A DNA stretch of 64,000 bases, taken from NCBI RefSeq assembly GCF_033568475.1, contig NC_133122.1, positions 144,245,361 to 144,309,360 of the forward strand, in the 5' to 3' direction. This document shows, in pieces, positions 1 through 9,700 of this stretch; position 1 is the stretch's first letter; each line of letters starts with the position of its first letter. The notes below the pieces were generated by a model. It made no database searches. It saw only the letters and a list, made by a program, of their open reading frames with translations, and was not told where the DNA came from. The position numbers were made by a program, and so were the translations under genes. This DNA is from Henckelia pumila. Its lineage: Eukaryota > Streptophyta > Magnoliopsida > Lamiales > Gesneriaceae.

Positions 1-477
1 TTAAAGCGATTATGCAAATACGCAAGCGAAAGACTTAAATCAATCAAATATAAATGCGGTAAATAAATGTGTAATGTAAATAAAGTAGTAAAAAAGATAA
101 GAGATGTTTATGGAAGTTCAACGATAAATCGTCTACGTCTCCCCGTCTTGGTTAAGATCGATTAACCAAGGATCCACTAACACTTCGAACGTCTTGGCCT
201 TGATGGCTCCAAGGATAGCCGTACAACTCAACACGATCACCGCTCCGATACAACTCGATACACTTGGCCTTAAGGGCTCCAAGGATAGCCTCAACAATCA
301 CACAACACACTTGGCTTCAAACTCAAGTGTTTACAATGATCGCACAACCAAGTCACAAATGATTTTTACAAACAACTCTCGATTTTTGAGCGAATATATC
401 GAATAACTCTTGATAGAATACTTTGAATGAGAGGAGATGCTTGCAAGAGATGAGAGTGAATTGAGATATCTCAAATG

Positions 478-983
478 TAGGGATGTAAACGAGCCGAGCT
501 TTTGAATGTTCAAGCTCGGTTAATTTATAAACGAGCCAAGCCCGAGCTTATTTAACGAATATATTCATGGCTCACGAGCTTATTCGAGCTTTTATCGAGC
601 CTAAACGAGCTTAATATATTTAAATTATAAATTTAAATATTCATTAAATTAATTAAAAACTAAATTATATATTTAAAAAAATATATAATATTATTATTAA
701 AATTTGTAATTTTATTCTAATAAATTAATTTTTATAGATTTTTCAATTTTTTTCATAATTAAAGTGTAAATTTATAAATTAAATATCAATACTATTATTT
801 TTTTGTCTAAGAGATGACTTACGAGCTTGTTAACGAGCATGTTAACGAGCTAACGAGCCGAAGATTGGAAAGCTCGAGCTTGGTTCGTTTGCCTTAACGA
901 GCCTCATTAAACGAACCCGAACGAGCTTTTAACGAGCCGAGATCCGAACAGTTCGCGAACAGTTAGTCTCATTTACATCCCTA
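478..983. mobile_element. hAT-type MITE, 506 bp, 8-bp TSD
   Basis: Terminal inverted repeats begin TAGGGATGTAAACGAG on the left; the right end read in reverse is TAGGGATGTAAATGAG. The flanks carry a perfect 8-bp duplication, CTCAAATG, at 470-477 and 984-991. An 8-bp TSD with a (C/T)AGGGATG-type terminus is diagnostic of hAT. The subterminal regions are packed with ACGAGC/GCTCGT motifs, typical transposase-binding repeats. There is no coding capacity. It sits in the leader of the Copia LTR, so it is younger than that LTR. Confidence 0.92.
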
Positions 984-1019
984 CTCAAATGGCTTGGAAT
1001 GATCTCTATTTATAGTTGC

Positions 1020-1435
1020 AATTTCGAGCAAGTTCGGATCCTCCGAACGGGTATTCGGGTCCTCCGAAGTCTTCTGATTCAAATTCAAATTTCTGCGGCT
1101 GTTGAACTGTTCGGGTGGTCCGAACACGTCTTCAGGTCGTCCGAACGGCTGCATTAAATTCATTACGACAAATTTCTTCCGACAAAATCTTCAGTCGCCG
1201 TAAAAGAGTTCGGGTCCTCCGAACCTAACTTTGGGGCGTCCGAAGTGTGCCTTTCATGCTTTTCGAGAGTGCCTCCGAGCAATATTAAATTTCAAGAAAA
1301 CTTCGGGCCGTCCGAACTGGCTTCGGATCGTCCGAACAGGTCTTTCGTGGCCTTCGAGCTTGTCATTCGAACATATTAAATTCTTAAATAATCTTCGGAG
1401 GGTACGAACCTTCTTCGGACCGTCCGAACCTGGGC
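1020..1435 (-). repeat. Array of TTCGG/CCGAA near-palindromes in LTR U3
   Basis: About ten units of the form TTCGG-N4-6-CCGAA occur here, for example GTTCGGATCCTCCGAAC near 1030 and GTTCGGGTGGTCCGAAC near 1108. The arms are inverted and the spacer varies (ATCCT, GTGGT, ACCGT and others). On the minus strand the array ends just upstream of the TATA box at 1014-1006. It resembles the GATCGGA-N3-TCCGATC arrays in the Gypsy LTRs of this window, though the arm sequence differs. Confidence 0.75.
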
Positions 1436-1445
1436 AAATATGAAC

Positions 1446-2670
1446 ATTTCAAATTGTATCTCCAATTTTTTATTATCGGTTCTTGCTTTCAATATTGTCC
1501 ATATACAAAAATATTATTATCTGCAAATTTCTCACTTTAAACTGTTAGTAATAATTAACCGAGTTTTGTAATAATCAAAACACAATATTTTGAGAATTGT
1601 TAATGCATTAAAAACTCTAATCTCATACACAAAATTTGTATGCGTTTAAGGCGTAACACCTATGATCTTGGCTCTGATACAAATTATAGGATCGAACATT
1701 TGTCACTTTACCAAAAACTATAAATTTATCATAAATAAGATAATACATATAAATTTAATGCCATCAATAATATAGCACGAAATATAAAAAAATTATGTTG
1801 ATCGTGATTTTGAATTTTGGTCTTTAAGTAATATAATTTTTTTATTAATTATTTATTATATCATTAAGAGTCGAACTTTCTTTTTTTTTTTTTTTTTGGA
1901 TAAATTCGATATAATATTGCATATTTTTAAAGTTATTTAGAAGATTGAAATACAAAAATTTATTGATTTTATTTGTTCGTAGATAAAGTTTTTTCGCAAA
2001 AAACTTAATGTATATTTCCCAAAAAAATTAAACTTAATTTGTGTGCGGATCTAATGTTAAATATCCTTTAATTTAAAAAAAAATAAAATACAGAATGTTA
2101 GCATTTGTATTTAAGTATTCAAAATCTAAGCAAAAATTTCAGCAAGTAAGACATTGCATGCAAAAAAAGATCAATAGATTTTGAACAACAAAAAATTAAC
2201 AGGTGCAAAAAATGTATCAATCATTAACGACATCTACATGCAACTAATAGAAGACGATAACAACACAAGAATGAAAATTTGAGGTAATGAAATTATTTCT
2301 ATTATTACAAGAAAAATTTGCAGCAAATTAAAAAAAAGAGAAAGAGATAGATAACGACTATCTAATGAAAAAAATTAAAAATCAAAAAATCAAAATGCAA
2401 ATTATTGATGACGACAATACCACAATAATTACTATTAAAGATGAAGAGAATATTGTTTTTCACCAAGAAGAAAATATGGATGATAAAAGAAAAAATCGTG
2501 AAAGAGATAAAAATTCAAAATATAAAAGAAGAAAACATTTAATGCAATAATTTAATTTAAATTTTAGAATGTATTATATATATTATGTTTTATTTTCATA
2601 TATTAATAGTTCTAATATAAAGTGGTCAACACTATGGATTATATTTTATTGCACTGTCAAATTTAATTTA
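1446..2670. other. AT-rich spacer without a gene
   Basis: This stretch is low-complexity AT-rich sequence with poly(T) near 1880 and A-rich runs at 2130-2540. The 61-codon frame at 2365-2550 is a lysine- and asparagine-rich reading of A-rich DNA with no recognisable domain. Near 1664-1690 the minus strand reads TTTGTATCAGAGCCAAG, one base off a tRNA-iMet primer-binding site, but no LTR end could be confirmed beside it. Confidence 0.6.
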
Positions 2671-2983
2671 GAAAAAATTGCAAATTTACTCCCGTATGTT
2701 TATCACTTTGCGATTTTGATCCTCTATGTTTTCACATTTCAGTTTTAGTCCTGCATGTTTTGATTTTTTGCAATTTCGGTCTTTTTTATTAAAAAATGCT
2801 TACGTGATACTGTACACGTCTGCTCTACATCAGCACTGAATTGATGCCACATCAGCGTCACATTGGAAAAAGGACTAAAATTGCCAAAAAAATAAATATA
2901 GCGGACTAAAACCGAAATCTAAAAATATAAAGAATTGAAATCGCAAAGTGAAAAACATAAAGGACCAAAAAACCAATTTTTCC
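2671..2983. mobile_element. Mutator-type MITE, 313 bp, 9-bp TSD
   Basis: The two halves form a long imperfect inverted repeat: the left begins GAAAAAATTGCAAATTTACT and the right end read in reverse begins GGAAAAATTGGTTTTTTGGT, with similarity over roughly 130 bases each side. A perfect 9-bp direct repeat, TTTAATTTA, flanks it at 2662-2670 and 2984-2992. Long TIRs and a 9-bp TSD point to a Mutator-like (MULE) non-autonomous element. No ORF. Confidence 0.85.
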
Positions 2984-2992
2984 TTTAATTTA

Positions 2993-3461
2993 ATAACTCT
3001 ATAATGATAACAATTATATAAAATATTTTTCCCAGTGTCTCATTTATACAAAATTATAACATCGATGACTAATATGTTTTCAAAAATTATAAATTCATTT
3101 AATTTGTAGCACATATTTTTTTAACAAAGATCATTTGAGCGCATTTTATAATACATGTTGTATAAATTATATTATATTAAATTTTTACTATTGGCTAAAA
3201 GAGCATGAATATAATTAATTTACTGCAAATTAATCTATTCTCAACTCATTTTTTTAATAATACTTATCGACAATAGAAGCGTTTGTTTTTCTATTAACTA
3301 AAAAACATAAACTTAGCACCTTAAAAAAAAACATAAACTTTAGGAAATCATTGAATATACCAAAATACTCTTTTCAAAAAAAATAATATACCAAAATAAT
3401 ATATCCAAATTTCAAATACCAAATAAAAATAACACCACCATAAAAATCCGTTACTCAATAT
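2993..3461. other. AT-rich spacer without a gene
   Basis: I see only AT-rich DNA with homopolymer runs between two MITEs; no coding region, RNA gene or clear repeat was recognised. Confidence 0.5.
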
Positions 3462-3719
3462 CAGTACTCTAAAAGGCGGCGCTTTGGCCCGTCTAGGCGG
3501 TTACTATTTTTTATATAAAAAAATAAATTAAAAATAAAAAAAACTAAAAGAGAGACACGCGATGCGAGGAACAATAACAAAAGGAACGAAGAAGCGCATA
3601 AAAAAAAAGCCAACCAAAAAATTAAATTGCATGTTACGTATGAATACTTGATACGCCTAGGCGGGTTGCACTAGGTGGTGGGTCGCCGTCCACCTACTGC
3701 CTAGCGTTTTTTAGAACAT
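3462..3719. mobile_element. hAT-like MITE rich in CCTAGGCGG motifs
   Basis: The left end reads CAGTACTCTAAAAGGCGGCG and the right end in reverse reads TAATGTTCTAAAAAACGCTA, sharing the TTCTAAAA-GC core of a hAT-like terminus. Both subterminal regions carry GTCTAGGCGG/CGCCTAGGCG motifs, while the centre is A-rich. The TSD is degenerate (CAATAT against CAAATAT). A larger relative with the same kind of ends lies at 10123-10782. Confidence 0.6.
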
Positions 3720-3724
3720 TAACA

Positions 3725-3925
3725 AATATTTCGCAACACAACTATTACAAACGAACTCGCGAGCTACTTATACGAGCTCGTGAGCATATTAACGAGCATG
3801 TTCTCGATAAAATTGTCGGATTCAGATTGATAAGTTTAACGTACTAACTCGAACGAGATTTTTATCAAGCCGAGCTCCGAACATCGATTTCACGAACAGT
3901 TGGTTTCATTTACATATATGATATA
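3725..3925. mobile_element. Truncated relative of the 478-983 hAT MITE
   Basis: The block repeats the right half of the 478-983 element: ACGAGCTCGTGAGC repeats, then CAAGCCGAGCTCCGAACATC, then GAACAGTTGGTTTCATTTAC. The CATCCCTA terminus is lost and no TSD is visible. It directly abuts the preceding MITE. Confidence 0.65.
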
Positions 3926-3984
3926 TCCCTATGAGTAGGGGGCTACCATGTACATCACACAAACTGCAGAGGTCGAAATGCAAT

Positions 3985-4200
3985 CACCCAAAGAAAAGGA
4001 TACCCCTATAAAATGACTTGATTACCCTCCAATTCTGAAAAAGAAAACCCTGCCCCCAGATATGACCCAATTTTCATCTCGAGCCTCGCCAAATGTCCCA
4101 ACACGCAGCACTGTTCTTCGCCATAAAAAAAAAAATCAAAGAAAAACAGTAACAAAAATACAAAAAACACTTGTCACCTGCAAACTACTACTTTCAATCT
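3985..4200 (+). repeat. Degenerate copy of the MPH2 promoter region
   Basis: Two blocks match the region just upstream of the gene at 5645, in the same order and with similar spacing: AAATGACTTGATTACCCTCC (4010-4029) against AAATGACCTAATTGCCCTTC (5421-5440), and CGCCAAATGTCCCAACACGC (4087-4106) against CGCCAAATGTCACAACGTAG (5485-5504). The copy is not followed by the signal-peptide coding sequence, and the reading frame at 4062-4367 has no recognised domain. I read it as a duplicated promoter or 5' UTR of a lost paralogue. An uncharacterised gene is possible. Confidence 0.5.
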
Positions 4201-4654
4201 CTTCCGTACACATCTACTGTTTTATCACAACGGATCGCAACCCACCCAACACCCAAACCATACCAGCCAGCCAACTATGCTTTCTCCTTTTCAATCTCAT
4301 TTTAACTTATTATACCATGTCTTTAAAATACACTATTTGCTTCACACCCAGCGAATGGGACTTATAGGAGATTAGTTTGTTGTAATTGGCGTCGTATCAT
4401 CGCAAATTATTTGAGATTTTGGTATCTAATAAAGTCATAAACTATGTATATTTTCACAAGAACTTCATTAGTACCTATCACTCATGTATACAAACAATAT
4501 AACCGATCGAAACTTATTAAAAATCCAATATATGTAAAATATTTTCAAAAGTTATCTACTTCGTACTTGATAAATAGCTTGAATTTTTTTTGTATAATCT
4601 CAAATATATATCCCAGTTTTTTCATTTCTTAACAATTCTTTTTGTTTTTTTTCA

Positions 4655-4905
4655 AAAAGGGTTGACCCCGAAGGGGACCCATTCCACATGAGTCACAGGC
4701 CCATTGATTCATGCGGAGGGTAAATCGAGGGATGTGCACGAGCGGCAGAGACCTAAAAGAGGGAGCACATGGCCCAATCCCCAGAGCATATCCCCACAAT
4801 ATTTCAGCAGAAAATATGCTCCACACGAGGATCGAACCCGCAACGCTGGGGAATTTCTTCCCACGTCACCTCAGGCCTTACCAACTCGCCTATGCCCTGT
4901 GGGCC
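4655..4905 (-). mobile_element. tRNA-derived SINE
   Basis: On the minus strand the 5' 77 bases look like a tRNA: an A box TAGGCGAGTTGGTA (4892-4879) and, 40 bases on, a B box GGGTTCGATCC (4839-4829). These are RNA polymerase III internal promoter elements. The unrelated body runs to about 4655, followed on the minus strand by A-rich sequence. Imperfect direct repeats of the CTTTTTGT...TTTTTC type flank it (about 4638-4656 and 4905-4920), a plausible but low-complexity TSD. The overlapping short frames on both strands are not genes. Confidence 0.72.
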
Positions 4906-4920
4906 TTTTTGTATTTTTCT

Positions 4921-5394
4921 AATGTATCTACGTGGGCTAAAATTCATAAAAATTATGCAAATAGTATCATTGTTAACTAAGTTTCGGAATAACATGTAAT
5001 CATTTTTTGAATAAATTAAATAAAGATAAAATAAAAAAAAGTGATTATAAATTTTGTTTTTTTTAAATGATTTTCCCTAAGTTACATGGAAAATAATTTA
5101 TATATATGTATGTAGAATGAAAATGAACTAAATTCGAACTGGCGTTGTGTTATATACTTATGCCAAATGTGCATTACTAAAATCAACCCTACTCAAATTT
5201 TATAAACTTAAATCTTGAATACCATATCTTTCGATTCATAACTAAAATCAGAAATTATCATAATGTAATTCTATTAGCTACTATTTAACTTAAATTTATA
5301 TTTCGTAATCAAAACATTACGTATATATTTTTCAGCAGTACACACAAAAGACTAAACTTCGTGAGTTATGAGGGTGCAAACTGTGATTATTCCA
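4921..5394. other. AT-rich intergenic spacer upstream of MPH2
   Basis: I see no gene or clear repeat here. The stretch separates the SINE from the proximal promoter of the lumenal-protein gene. Confidence 0.5.
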
Positions 5395-5644
5395 AAAAAA
5401 AAAAAAATGGGTACCACGTGAAATGACCTAATTGCCCTTCAACACCCCGATGAGAAAAATCCAGTAATCTTATCTTCAGCCACGCCAAATGTCACAACGT
5501 AGCTCTATCTTTTAGCAACCAAAAACCAACTACAAATATCCCCCCAAATCCCCACTTCTCAAACTCAAAACAAAAGGCAAAAAACAAGAACCAACATCAA
5601 ACAACACCACCACACCAAACATTAAGAAAAAAAAAAGAAACACA
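5395..5644 (+). promoter_or_regulatory. Proximal promoter and 5' UTR of MPH2 with G-box
   Basis: A G-box CCACGTG (core CACGTG at 5415-5420) lies about 225 bases before the start codon, next to the AAATGACCTAATTGCCC block that is duplicated at 4010. G-boxes bind bZIP, PIF and HY5-type factors and are common in promoters of light-regulated photosynthesis genes; regulation here is inferred. From about 5518 to the ATG the sequence is C- and A-rich (CCAACTACAAATATCCCCCC and so on), typical of a plant chloroplast-gene 5' UTR. No convincing TATA box was seen. Confidence 0.5.
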
Positions 5645-6790
5645 ATGGCATCAACAATTGTCCTCTCAAATGCAAACAAATTCCTCCCATCTCTTCCATC
5701 CACATCTTCTAATTCACCAAACTCTCCTCCTCAAAAACGACAGATTGTGTGCAAGGCATCCTCCATTGATGCAAATTCGCCGGTACCATGGAGCAGGAGG
5801 GGGCTATCGATCACCGTCGTAGCTGCCACCACATTGCTCTTCGGCTACAAGGGCCGCTCCGAGGCCAATGCGGCGATTCTGGAGGCCGATGACGATCAAA
5901 AACTCATGGACAAGGTCAAAGAAGACAGGAAGAAGAGGCTCCAGCGACAGGGTGCCATCAGCTCATCGGACAACGAGACAGGTCCCGCCCCTTCTTTTTC
6001 TTGTCTCTGTTTTTTTTTTTTTTTTAGTTCAAGACCAAGTGGTACCAAAGACTGCACGTTTCTTGTTTGGGAATTTGTGTGACTGAAATGTGAGACTGGA
6101 ATTACTTGCAGCCTTGCTCCAAGATCTTGTGTATAAGCTCAGCAAAGTAGGGCAAGCCATAGACAAGGAGGATCTTACTACAGCAAGCTCGGTTCTTGGT
6201 CCAGGAATAGACACGAGTTGGGTCCAGAAAGTCAATTTTGCGCTCAACCAGGTGCATTCATGATCGATGGTTTTTGTGGCTTTATTTATGTTACATCTTT
6301 CCTAGGCAGTTTCTGAAATCTCTTTTGGCCATTAATTGTTTTTCTCAGTTGAGCACCACTGGTGAAGAGATCGTAGAGATTGATAATATCAACATCAATT
6401 TGGCTTCCTTAATCGCCTCCGGTGAGCTTCTTATAAACCATACTTGGTCCATATACCAAAAAACAAAAAATAAGTAAACAAATCATCAAAATCCCGAGAG
6501 TTTGAAACTTGATAAATGTGAGGTTCAATTCCACATCTTGATATATGACTTAACTTTCGACTCGATAGTAGAACATCAAAGTTCTTGGTGTTTCTGCATA
6601 TGATACATTGCAAGCATATATAATATATATCAATCAACGCAAGTTAGAGCTAACCAGTAACTTACTCTTCTGTTTTGCAGTTGACAAGAACGATATTCCG
6701 ACCGCCAAAGAATCTTTCGTGGCCGTTGCGAATGCATTCAAGAAGTGGGCTACACTAGCCGGATTAGTTCAACAGCTGAAGGGGCTTTGA
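5645..6790 (+). CDS. MPH2: Thylakoid lumenal 16.5 kDa protein, chloroplastic (MPH2-like)
   Basis: Four exons, 5645-5981, 6112-6251, 6349-6421 and 6681-6790, join in frame (660 nt, 219 residues); all introns have GT-AG ends. Residues 1-45 are a Ser/Thr-rich chloroplast transit peptide. Then comes a lumen-targeting signal with a twin arginine (SRRGL, R51-R52), a hydrophobic stretch, and a likely cleavage after A76 (ANA|AILEADDD). This implies import through the cpTat pathway and a mature soluble lumen protein of about 143 residues. The C-terminal part matches my memory of the plant thylakoid lumenal 16.5 kDa family (Arabidopsis At4g02530, MPH2), which supports photosystem II repair and acclimation under high or fluctuating light. 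The body is helical, with conserved KVGQAI and FKKWATLAGLVQQLKGL segments. No frame damage is seen, so it is probably functional. The family call is strong; the exact symbol rests on memory. Confidence 0.93.
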
Positions 6791-6856
6791 AGATCGAAAC
6801 TCGAACGTGGCGAGACACAACCATCAGACTGTGTGTAAAGGATGGAATGTAAGAAA

Positions 6857-6862
6857 AATAAA
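6857..6862 (+). terminator. AATAAA polyadenylation signal of MPH2
   Basis: A canonical AATAAA lies 67 bases after the MPH2 stop codon, followed by T-rich sequence near 6940-6965. Plant poly(A) signals are loose, so the exact cleavage site is unknown. Confidence 0.5.
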
Positions 6863-7101
6863 GAAGATACATGATTAGGATACATATTGGCACCCATGTA
6901 TTCTCTCCCGGGGGGTATGACATGAGTAGTTGTACGTACTTATTTTTTGATCTATAACTTTATTTATTGATGAAAACATGGTGTATTTATTAAGTTCAGT
7001 AGATAGAATACCAATCATCTAATCAACTCACAAAATATAAACATGCACAAATAAATCCTACCCTAATCATATACTCACTGTCAATGTGGCAATGTTCCCC
7101 G

Positions 7102-7209
7102 CGGGAAAGTCTATTTATGCTATCCCAAGCGCAATGTTTTTGGGGTTCCACTGATTTTAACTAATTATACTTTGTCACGCTACCCCAAGGGCAATTATAG
7201 ACCTTCCCG
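7102..7209. repeat. Short inverted repeat with internal direct repeat
   Basis: The arms CGGGAAAGTCTATTTATGC (7102-7120) and the reverse of 7191-7209 (CGGGAAGGTCTATAATTGC) match at 15 of 19 positions. Just inside, GCTATCCCAAGCGCAAT near 7119 is directly repeated as GCTACCCCAAGGGCAAT near 7180. It could be a very short MITE remnant; no TSD was found. Confidence 0.5.
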
Positions 7210-7598
7210 TTTCGTGCCATGCATCAGCCACCTCCCTACCTAGCCTACAACGGACCGGACCTATTACAACCTTCACTTTACAGCTCGATTCTCGCGTTCT
7301 AATTTTCAGCGCTATTCCCTCATTGAATATGCAGTATTCATATATTAAATTTTCCCTTGAACTTTCAGAATCTTTTAAAACAAAGGGAATACAATTCATT
7401 TTTTCTCACAACTTCTGAATGTAATTTTTCTCGCGCATCTGTTTCTTTCTTATATTCTCAAGTCCAAATTCTTCTATATATCTCTTTGTTACAATTTATT
7501 ATGTCAGAAATTTCTCCTTCGTGCACCTATATTTTGGTGGTTGTGTTATCGTCACAAAGTTGTACCCGTGCTTTTTTTCGCATGGACTCTGCAAAAAT

Positions 7599-7642
7599 CA
7601 CTACTGGTAGCGTTTTGCATTAATACTACAAAAACGCCACCA
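7599..7642. repeat. Hairpin starting with CACTAC
   Basis: TGGTAGCGTTTT (7605-7616) pairs with AAAACGCCACCA (7631-7642) with one mismatch and a 14-nt loop. The sequence begins CACTACTGG, similar to a CACTA transposon terminus followed by a subterminal repeat. No matching other end was found nearby. Confidence 0.4.
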
Positions 7643-7849
7643 GCTACCTTAATTTAGAAAGTAATTTTTTTAAAAAAATTAAAAATGAAAAAAAAACCCA
7701 TATTATCCAAAGGTATAACGAAAGTTATAGATGATTTTTTATTATTTTTTTCCTGGACTATTCATGTAAAACTTGGAACTTTTTTGACCCATAATAAAAT
7801 ACTTATTGGACTGGATTGTATACATAAAATACCAATTTATTTTTATATA

Positions 7850-9218
7850 GATGTTTCAAAATGGTTTAAGAACAAATTTGGGTTCGAGTAATTCGGAAGG
7901 TCTAAACTACATAGTCTTGGAAGTTCGGAAGGTCCGAAGTCTTCGAAAGCAGCGATGGAGTTCGAAAGCTACGGGACATATCGGAACATCCAAACTGAGA
8001 TCGGAGCATCCGATCGAGGTGCCATGCACGTGTCAACAGAAATTGAACACGTAGTTGCATGCATGGGATCGGAGCGTCCGATCTTTGCCAATCGGAACGT
8101 GGCACTCATGCATGGATCGGAACGTCCGATCTAGGGATCGGACCGTCCGATCGAGCTCTATAAATAGGGCTGAGGGTAGCCTCATTTGGATGCAAATCAA
8201 ACCTCTCCTTGGCCCATGTTAGCTCGTTTTTTTATGAGCTTTTGGGTACTCTTATTTTAAGAGTTGGAGTAGGTAGTAGTTTTTTTTATAAAGGACAGTG
8301 TCCGTAGTAGCAGCCAAGTGGCGGAGCCTTGGCGAGGTGTCCAGAGGTCGTAGCGGGGCTGTGCCCAAGCTCTGGGGCGTTCGACATCAGCGGGATGATG
8401 ACTGACGCAGGTATAGCTTTAGCTCCTTATTGTAGATAGGGAGTATGCTATGGTTTAGTTAAAGCTTTTAGAGCATGATAGGTGATGTATGGTTTTATGT
8501 ATTATAGTGTTGCATGATAGGCTTGGAACCTAGATGGGTGCTTCTAGGGACTGCCTTAATAAGGTACGTTTGTACTGACTGAGATATCCAAGCGAGTTTT
8601 CATGCTTATATGTTGCATGTATGTGATATTATGTTCTTGCTTTGATATATTATGATGCATGAGCATATATCATATAGAGCCAGTATCTTTCGAGATTAGC
8701 AAGAGTCATAAGGGGGGCTCACCTCTTATTAGGACGTTTGGACACTGAGAGTCCTGTCAACAGGAGGGTTGCACCGACTTTAGTGATCGATCCATGGATA
8801 CGCGTCCGGTTAGGAATGAGTGGCGTATCCCGTGGTTTGATTCCCCGTTCGGTACCGCTCATTTCCTAGGTGCCTCCTGATTGTCAGTGTATTTCTCAGA
8901 TATGGTTACCCAGTCATTTCATTTGCATGCATCATATTTGTATGGTCACCCGTACTAGCGTATTGAGCGTTTTATGCTCATGTCCAGCTATTTTTGTTGT
9001 CGGACACCCTATTTAATGAGGCAGTTGCAGGTTAGTTCTCCCGAGGATGTGGAGATTAGGTGGTAACCAAGGCAGGACTGGAGGGCTAACCACTAGGTTT
9101 GATATTTTTGGTATGAAATTATTTAAGTTTTTACGCATTTACTCTTATTTAGATTATTTATTGTTTAATTGCATGCTTAAATTCTGATTAATAGGTGATT
9201 CTGGGTCGGGTCACTACA
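7850..9218 (+). mobile_element. Gypsy LTR, family A (5' LTR of a decayed element)
   Basis: The right edge is clear: the LTR ends GGGTCACTACA and is followed by TTTTTGGTATCAGAGT, the PBS arrangement also seen in family B. From left to right it holds near-palindromes (7880-8155), a TATA box (CTATAAATAG, 8158-8167) and a long leader with the conserved GGACACCCTATTTAATGAGG block near 9003. A second copy lies on the minus strand at 15540-16009 plus 21180-21800. Sequence shared with that copy starts near 7850, so this LTR is probably 5' truncated. The layout is like family B (chromovirus-type Gypsy). Confidence 0.8.
7880..8155 (+). repeat. GATCGGA-N3-TCCGATC palindrome array in LTR A
   Basis: Units include GATCGGAGCATCCGATC (8000-8016), GATCGGAGCGTCCGATC (8069-8085), GATCGGAACGTCCGATC (8115-8131) and GATCGGACCGTCCGATC (8137-8153), plus weaker TTCGGAAGGTCCGAA-type units near 7925. 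The seven-base arms are perfectly inverted and the 3-base spacer varies. The last unit ends about 5 bases before the TATA box. Confidence 0.85.
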
Positions 9219-9222
9219 TTTT

Positions 9223-9234
9223 TGGTATCAGAGT
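9223..9234 (+). other. Primer-binding site (tRNA-iMet type) of element A
   Basis: TGGTATCAGAGT lies 4 bases after the LTR terminal CA and differs by one base from the standard plant initiator-methionine PBS TGGTATCAGAGC. It fixes the end of the LTR and the plus orientation of the element. Confidence 0.85.
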
Positions 9235-9700
9235 ATGCAATATGAGTCTTTGGGACAAAGTATTGATATTTGGGTTATCCTTGTAGGATACAAGTTGGAT
9301 TTGATAACGATAGAAGTATCGGGAGTTGGATTAGCAAGGTACTTAGGCTTTTCCAAGATCTACATTACCAGGATTGGCAGGAGAGACTCATATCATGTGG
9401 GTTCCAACAAGACTAAGCTGGAAAGGAAGATCAAGATTTTTACTTTAGGTATTTCCGAGGATTGGCCAGAGCGGATTATTGATAGCTGTTCATGAAGCTT
9501 CGACCTAGAAAGGTGTCCCGGAAGAGTCAATATTGAACGCCGGGTACTTCTCGGGATATATTGGAATAATGGAAGACATAGTTGTATAGATTCTCTGTCA
9601 ACCATAGATGCCCTGAAGATTTTCCACATGTAGTTGGAGAAATTATCAGAAGATATTACCGGAAAATAGACCAGCTAATAATGGTAACACCGGTGTGATA
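9235..9700 (+). pseudogene. Decayed internal region of Gypsy element A
   Basis: Directly downstream of the PBS lies a short stretch that should be the untranslated leader and gag start. Frames at 9235-9495 carry no recognisable zinc knuckle or protease. No pol domain or 3' LTR follows in plus orientation, so only the 5' end of the element survives. Confidence 0.45.

Larger units (their letters stand above)
1..1445 (-). mobile_element. Copia-type LTR, truncated by window edge
   Basis: Read on the minus strand, this stretch has LTR promoter architecture: an array of short near-palindromes (1435 down to 1020), a TATA box (TATAAATAG, 1014-1006), then a transcribed leader and a U5-like end with the motif GAACTTCCATAAA near 110. 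The same U5 motif occurs in the LTR at 21801-22561, so the two are related. The Copia assignment rests on general resemblance of the leader and U5 and is moderate. The LTR runs off the left edge, so its terminal CA and PBS are not seen, and its U3 start near 1445 is approximate. It is interrupted by the hAT MITE at 478-983. The short plus-strand frames here are not genes. Confidence 0.55.
6966..7849. other. Intergenic region with two small inverted repeats
   Basis: No gene was recognised. It holds the 19-nt inverted repeat at 7102-7209 and the hairpin at 7599-7642, listed separately. The frames at 7357-7623 and 7685-7891 have no recognisable domain. Confidence 0.5.

Noticed and set aside
1664..1690. 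tRNA-iMet PBS-like sequence on the minus strand
   Set aside because: One mismatch and no LTR terminus or internal retroelement sequence in the right place; kept only as a note.
4629..4999. Several overlapping 60-90 codon frames on both strands
   Set aside because: They are readings of the SINE; no conserved protein and stops in every frame at its ends.
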